Positions 5,676-8,934 of a DNA stretch of 8,934 nucleotides are shown one piece after another. The notes under the pieces were generated by a model. That model had not been told where the DNA came from, made no database searches, and was given only the letters and a program-made list of their open reading frames with translations. Source of the stretch: Acidaminococcales bacterium (GTDB lineage: Bacteria > Bacillota > Negativicutes > Acidaminococcales > JAISLQ01); the NCBI GenBank assembly GCA_031275255.1, contig JAISPA010000239.1, positions 1 to 8,934 on the forward strand, written 5' to 3'. The position numbers were made by a program, and so were the translations under genes. Each line of letters opens with the position of its first letter. Position 1 is the first letter of the stretch.

Positions 5676-6500
5676 ATGCCGTTCTTCAAGAAACGTAAAA
5701 ACCTGTTTCGGGAAATCAAAAACGCGGCCAAGCCTTACGCAAAACCCGCGCTGCACCTGATTACGAGCGGGGACTGGACGGTTTTCAGCAAGATGGGTCA
5801 AATGCCCGACGTCCCCAAAAGTTTTGAGTGGCCGGCATGGAACGGGAAGCCCCTGGCGTTCCTGATGCAACTGAAATTTTCGGAAATCAACGGGGACGGC
5901 CGTTTGCCGCAGCTGCCGACGTCCGGGCTGCTCTATATTTTTTATGACGAAGAGCAGGGCGCATGGGGTTTTGACCCGAAAGACAAGGGCAGTTGGCGGC
6001 TCTTGTTTTTCGAGGAAACCGACGCCTTGAAAGCGCGGCGCTATCCCAAGGATTTGGGGACACGCTACAAACTGAAATACGTTGAAGCGAGACTAATCGA
6101 CACATATCCGCCCGTCGGCGCCGGGCCTCTTGACGCGATTGTCGATTGCAACGAGGAGCGGGAAGAAGCGTATTATGAGTTCCGCGCCGCCGTTTACGAA
6201 GAAATGCCCGGGCATCACCTCGGCGGCTATCCAGACCCGATACAGGACGCGGATATGGATTTGGAATGTCAGCTTGTTTCAAACGGCTTGTACTGCGGCA
6301 ACGAATCGGGCTATGAGGACGAGCGGGCGGAGGCGCTGGCAAAGAGCAGAGGCGACTGGACGCTGCTTTTGCAAACTGATTCCGACAATGACACGGAAAT
6401 GATGTGGGGCGACGGCGGCAGCCTTTATTTCTGGATCAGGAAAGACGACTTGGCGGCCCGCAATTTTGACGACGTGTGGATGATCCTTCAATGTTCGTGA
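5676..6500 (+). CDS. DUF1963 (YwqG-like) protein
   Basis: GAGGTG (5665-5670) precedes ATG 5676. The 274-aa protein matches DUF1963 (PF09234) along its length: WPAWNGKPLAFLMQLKFSEI (52-71), LPTSGLLYIFYDEEQGAWGF (80-99), DPKDKGSWRLLF (100-111), HHLGGYPDPIQ (180-190), CQLVSNGLYCG (198-208), DWTLLLQTDSD (227-237), then MMWGDGGSLYFWI and DLAARNFDDVWMILQC at the end. Bacillus subtilis YwqG, a family member, lies beside the ywqHIJK LXG-toxin cluster, and the family is repeatedly seen near polymorphic toxins. A cytosolic immunity or toxin-neutralising role is therefore plausible but unproven. The N-terminus is basic with no signal peptide. Length is normal and the gene looks intact. Confidence 0.85.
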   Translation: MPFFKKRKNLFREIKNAAKPYAKPALHLITSGDWTVFSKMGQMPDVPKSFEWPAWNGKPLAFLMQLKFSEINGDGRLPQLPTSGLLYIFYDEEQGAWGFDPKDKGSWRLLFFEETDALKARRYPKDLGTRYKLKYVEARLIDTYPPVGAGPLDAIVDCNEEREEAYYEFRAAVYEEMPGHHLGGYPDPIQDADMDLECQLVSNGLYCGNESGYEDERAEALAKSRGDWTLLLQTDSDNDTEMMWGDGGSLYFWIRKDDLAARNFDDVWMILQCS

Positions 6501-6687
6501 CGGCGGCGGGGCTTTCGCCGGACATGCGGAGTATGGCGGCAGACTAATCGCGGCCTTTTCCACCTCGTCTTTGCGACCGCGAGCCAAAGGCGCGGCGGGA
6601 AGCAATCCAGTATTGCTATGAATCCATAGTCGTGCCGGGATTCGTTTACCGTGGTGAACGTAGTTCATGGCTAATTGCGAGGGTAGC

Positions 6688-7228
6688 ATGAAAATCGACA
6701 TGAAGAATATCGCATACACGGCGGAATATCGGCAGCAGCGCGAACAGCGCGGCGCAATATTTTCGGGCGGGTACCATAAAAGCACGGAAACCCTGACGCT
6801 TGCCTATGGGTATTCCGCCGCGCGACGCCATTATTACGGCAAGATTGGCGGCTGTAATATAACCGCGAGCGAAACGGTTTTAATGGACTCTTCCGACGCG
6901 GAAATCTACCGCTGGCGCAACCTCGACGACGGCGGGGACTTCGCGGAGATGATCCGCCACAGCGACGGGCGGCTGTATCTGATTTTCCGGATAGACCTTT
7001 ACGGCTACGGCGTATATGATTTGGCAGGAGGAAGCAGAATGGGCGGACGTCCTCCTCATGCTGGGCGTCGACTATGATATATATGACGATGTGCATTTTG
7101 CGCGTTGGGCGGGGGACACGCTGATCGTTTGCGCTGACGAAATCGTGGGAGTTGGAAATAATAAGGTAACGACCGTTCCGAAAGAACTCGCAATTGAAAA
7201 ATTGACCTGGGGAGCGTGGGTCAGGTGA
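6688..7228 (+). pseudogene. Unknown immunity-like gene with a frameshift
   Basis: ATG 6688, with GAGGG just upstream (6679-6683), starts MKIDMKNIAYTAEYRQQREQ, then IFSGGYHKSTETLTLAYGYS, GKIGGCNITASETVLMDS and GRLYLIFRIDLYGYGVYDL. This frame runs to a stop at 7075-7077 through a glycine- and arginine-rich tail that looks non-genuine. From about 7022 the next frame carries a better continuation: QEEAEWADVLLMLGVDYDIY, FARWAGDTLIVCADEI, ending at TGA 7226-7228. One extra G in the TTGGCAG at about 7020-7026, or a larger deletion with out-of-frame joining, would explain the split. I do not recognise a named family. The composition is beta-rich and soluble. The TGA of an upstream open frame (6548-6691) overlaps this ATG as ATGA, hinting at former coupling. 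An upstream ATG at 6667 has no ribosome site. Confidence 0.55.
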
Positions 7229-7455
7229 AAGCGCGATGTTGCCCAATGCCGGCCGATAAATTCCGGAAGCTGTCTGCTTTACGAAAATTCTGTTTGGCCT
7301 GCCGTCTGTCGGAGACAGAGGAAAATAGCACCGGGGCGCGGAGACAGCCGGGGTCATTTGGGTAAATCCGCTCAAGGCGCGAATCATAAACCGGGGAAAT
7401 ATGGATTTTTCTACGCGAATGCCGCCGTAAGGCGTTAGCTTTGAGGTAAATATAA
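7229..7455 (+). other. Intergenic gap inside the array
   Basis: This 227-base gap is the widest in the array. A frame beginning with GTG 7225, overlapping the preceding stop, stays open for about 45 codons but has no recognisable protein character. A weak CTGTC/GACAG hairpin occurs near 7306-7318. No terminator with a T-run is seen, so read-through into the next gene is possible. The next gene's ribosome site is GAGGT at 7443-7447. Confidence 0.5.
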
Positions 7456-8514
7456 ATGCCGTACATTGATGAATTGAGCGCCCTTGCGCTTGAAGCAATA
7501 CGAACCTTGCCAACGGATGAAGAACGCGAAACGGCGGGCAGGCCGCCGTACCCTACGCCCAAATGCCATCTCGCCTTTGAGAAAGCGGCGCGGGCGGCGC
7601 GGGCGGCCCGTTTGGAAAAGGGCGGGGACGACCCAATGTGTTCGACGCGACTGTTTGAACCCGCCGTACGTTTCAGCACCGCCGCCGCGCTCGAATTGAG
7701 CCGTCCGGAAGGAATCGGGCTTGATGTTTCCGACATGCTTTGCCTGTTGCTCGCGGGCGGCGCGGTTTCCGTCGCAACGGCGGAAACCGCGATTAGCGGC
7801 AACGCGTTCCGCCTGTCCACAAAGTATTTGTGCCGGGCCGGCGTTTACAGGCTGCTCGTGGACGGAGACGAGGAATCGGCCAAAGCAGCCTGCGACCGTC
7901 CGGTCATGGGCTGCGAAACTTGGGTGAATTGGCGCGCCGTCGGGGAATACTACGCCATGCGAGCGGACGTGAAATCCTTCCTGTCCCTGTGGAAAAAATA
8001 TTCGGCGCGACAGGAACGGTTTTGGATGGATACCATGCGCCGCGCGCTAGTGGAAGCCGTTTCAAAAGCGCAAGGATGGCGGGAAGCCGTCAAGTTGACG
8101 AGGCGTGGCGAAATCGGCTCGAAAGCGCACGAACTCGGCATGATCTATGTCGCGCTGTCCCCCGTCGCGGCAACGGGCGACACGGCGGCTTTGAGAAAAC
8201 TGTTTGAAACCGGAGAATGTCCGGCGGAATTGAGCGAAATTGCAAAACTTTGGCTATTGCTCGACGTGCTTTCCGTCACGACACCGCACCCGCCGCAATT
8301 TGACCCGCCCGAACTGGGTGAAATCATCGCGCGTATTGTCGCCGTCGACCCAACTGTCTCCAAACAGCAATCGCGAAACCGCGACTTGCTTCTCATGGAG
8401 TGCTGGCCTCTCATTGGGGGAAAAACGACGCTGGAACGCGTCCGCGCCGCCATCCGCGCCCCTGTTTACAAACGCGAACTCAAACGTCTCGCGAAAGAGT
8501 TGGATACAGAATAA
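7456..8514 (+). CDS. Large hypothetical helical-repeat protein
   Basis: ATG 7456 has GAGGT (7443-7447) eight bases upstream. The product is 352 aa, soluble and predominantly helical, with a run of alanine-rich helices that read like a TPR- or HEAT-type solenoid (for example AVSVATAETAISGNAFRLST, ETWVNWRAVGEYYAMRADVK, SFLSLWKKYSARQERFWMDT, GWREAVKLTRRGEIGSKAHE, AATGDTAALRKLFETG). The C-terminus ends with LERVRAAIRAPVYKRELKRL. No enzyme motif, signal peptide or membrane span is visible, and I cannot name the family. An AAR-AAR-AAR stretch (residues 44-52) comes from three tandem 9-bp units. It is the last gene of the co-directional array, and may be an immunity or scaffold-like protein; that is inferred from context only. 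Confidence 0.7.
   Translation: MPYIDELSALALEAIRTLPTDEERETAGRPPYPTPKCHLAFEKAARAARAARLEKGGDDPMCSTRLFEPAVRFSTAAALELSRPEGIGLDVSDMLCLLLAGGAVSVATAETAISGNAFRLSTKYLCRAGVYRLLVDGDEESAKAACDRPVMGCETWVNWRAVGEYYAMRADVKSFLSLWKKYSARQERFWMDTMRRALVEAVSKAQGWREAVKLTRRGEIGSKAHELGMIYVALSPVAATGDTAALRKLFETGECPAELSEIAKLWLLLDVLSVTTPHPPQFDPPELGEIIARIVAVDPTVSKQQSRNRDLLLMECWPLIGGKTTLERVRAAIRAPVYKRELKRLAKELDTE
7585..7611 (+). repeat. Three tandem 9-bp units within the coding region
   Basis: GCGGCGCGG occurs twice in tandem (7585-7593, 7594-7602), followed by a diverged third copy GCGGCCCGT (7603-7611). It encodes AARAARAAR, likely a helix extension by slippage. Confidence 0.7.
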
Positions 8515-8854
8515 ACACCGCAACAGATGCGGACTTTACAACGCGACGGCCTATCAAACAGAAATTGGCTTGAAGAAGCGATATAATTTTTGCCGCAAAA
8601 GCGCTGCAAAGTTCAAAAACCGAACAGTCCTGTGAAAATATTCGCAAGAGAGGCCGGGCTGTGTTGTCAAGGTTTTTTGGGTTTTCCTGCTTAGTTGAAA
8701 GTGGGTTCATTGCCGGTTCATTACAAAACATTGCATAAAACATTATTAACTTATGAATAATGATACGGCAAAATATTACGGAAAAGTTATCATAAAGGCA
8801 GAACATATGATTAAATGAAACTTTGCATATACAATACCAAAAGGAGGCATCGCG
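8515..8854 (+). other. Non-coding gap with short direct repeats
   Basis: This 340-base stretch has no gene I can support. Composition drops from GC-rich to AT-rich around 8640. A perfect TATAAT (8582-8587) lacks a fitting -35. Further on are paired short repeats: GGTTCATT at 8704-8711 and 8715-8722, AAAACATT at 8725-8732 and 8737-8744, TACGGCAAAA at 8764-8773 with TTACGGAAAA at 8776-8785. There is also a 7-bp inverted repeat CATTATT/AATAATG (8741-8747, 8756-8762). These may form an operator or promoter region for the gene at 8855. No strong terminator is seen after the array. Confidence 0.4.
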
Positions 8855-8934
8855 ATGAATAACAAAGATGAAATTGCGCAAATTATTGCGCAACATGGTT
8901 TTAATGATTATAAATGGATAGTTCCTCGGGAAAA
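8855..8934 (+). CDS. DUF2284-like metal-binding protein, N-terminal part (partial)
   Basis: A strong ribosome site AAAAGGAGG (8839-8847) lies seven bases before ATG 8855. The 26 codons in view read MNNKDEIAQIIAQHGFNDYK then WIVPRE, and the gene continues past the end of the window. Predicted metal-binding proteins of the DUF2284 family often begin with a similar stretch (HGF-x-D-x-K-WI-x-P followed by a VAQWVR-x-KC segment); the cysteine-rich part that would prove it is beyond the window. Base use is AT-richer than in the array upstream, so this may be resident chromosome. Confidence 0.45.
   Translation, partial: MNNKDEIAQIIAQHGFNDYKWIVPRE

Noticed and set aside
6548..6691. Open frame ending in a TGA that overlaps the ATG at 6688
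   Set aside because: No start codon with a ribosome site and no recognisable family; the ATGA overlap is suggestive, but it may be a gene remnant or chance.
6671..7513. Minus-strand open frame of about 280 codons spanning two plus-strand genes
   Set aside because: It crosses gene boundaries and a frameshifted gene, is arginine- and proline-rich, and looks like complement noise.
8731..8761. Possible promoter TTGCAT with AATAAT before the DUF2284-like gene
   Set aside because: The spacer is 19 bases and the -35 matches only three of six positions, so it is not better than chance in AT-rich DNA.
8875..8895. Direct repeat ATTGCGCAA twice
   Set aside because: It lies inside the coding start and encodes the IAQ-IIAQ helix, so it is explained by protein sequence.
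1..8934. CRISPR arrays, tRNA or rRNA genes, and riboswitches
   Set aside because: No regularly spaced identical repeats, no cloverleaf-like segments with a TTCGAATC-type arm, and no conserved rRNA or riboswitch core were seen.

Overview
The window looks like an accessory, rearrangement-prone stretch of a bacterial chromosome. Ribosome binding sites are strong (AAGGAGG type) and nearly every gene reads on the + strand. The host cannot be named from sequence alone. A treponeme-like spirochaete or a Firmicute fits best: the protein families are common there, and the left part holds integron attC-like sites, which are known from Treponema. There are no rRNA, tRNA or CRISPR features.

Left third (about 1-2600): a graveyard of small mobile or cassette-type genes. 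The 5' tip of an IS5-type transposase leaves the window on the - strand. Next comes a TfoX-domain gene whose 5' end is missing at the IS boundary, then an attC-like site (469-640) with paired R and L boxes, then a small unknown cassette-like gene (709-975) followed at once by a second, half attC-like repeat (985-1025). A broken defence-type pair follows: the C-terminal part of an AlbA/HATPase_c_4 regulator (1126-1578) and the first 42 residues of an OLD/RecF-like ATPase cut off just after its Walker A motif (1611-1739). A SAM-dependent methyltransferase with a one-base frameshift (1755-2521) is followed by a third copy of the attC-like repeat (2548-2586). A perfect 15-bp-stem terminator (2656-2697) closes this part.

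Middle and right (2861-8514): a visibly GC-richer array of co-directional genes. It reads DUF2262 protein, a short ORF with an in-frame TAG, an unrecognised helical protein, DUF4241 protein, a 22-codon micro-ORF, a DUF1963 (YwqG-like) protein, a frameshifted unknown gene, and an unrecognised 352-aa helical protein. Several of these families are found near polymorphic-toxin loci, so the array resembles a 'polyimmunity' cluster: many small cytosolic proteins, none with a signal peptide, and no toxin in view. This reading is an inference.

Right end (8515-8934): the sequence turns AT-rich. A non-coding stretch with short direct repeats and a small inverted repeat precedes the start of a gene resembling the DUF2284 metal-binding family, which leaves the window.

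The two most interesting features are the degenerate integron-like cassette remnants with three related attC-like repeats, and the adjacent orphan immunity-like array. Four genes show truncation or frameshift and a fifth has an in-frame stop, so decay and shuffling dominate the region.
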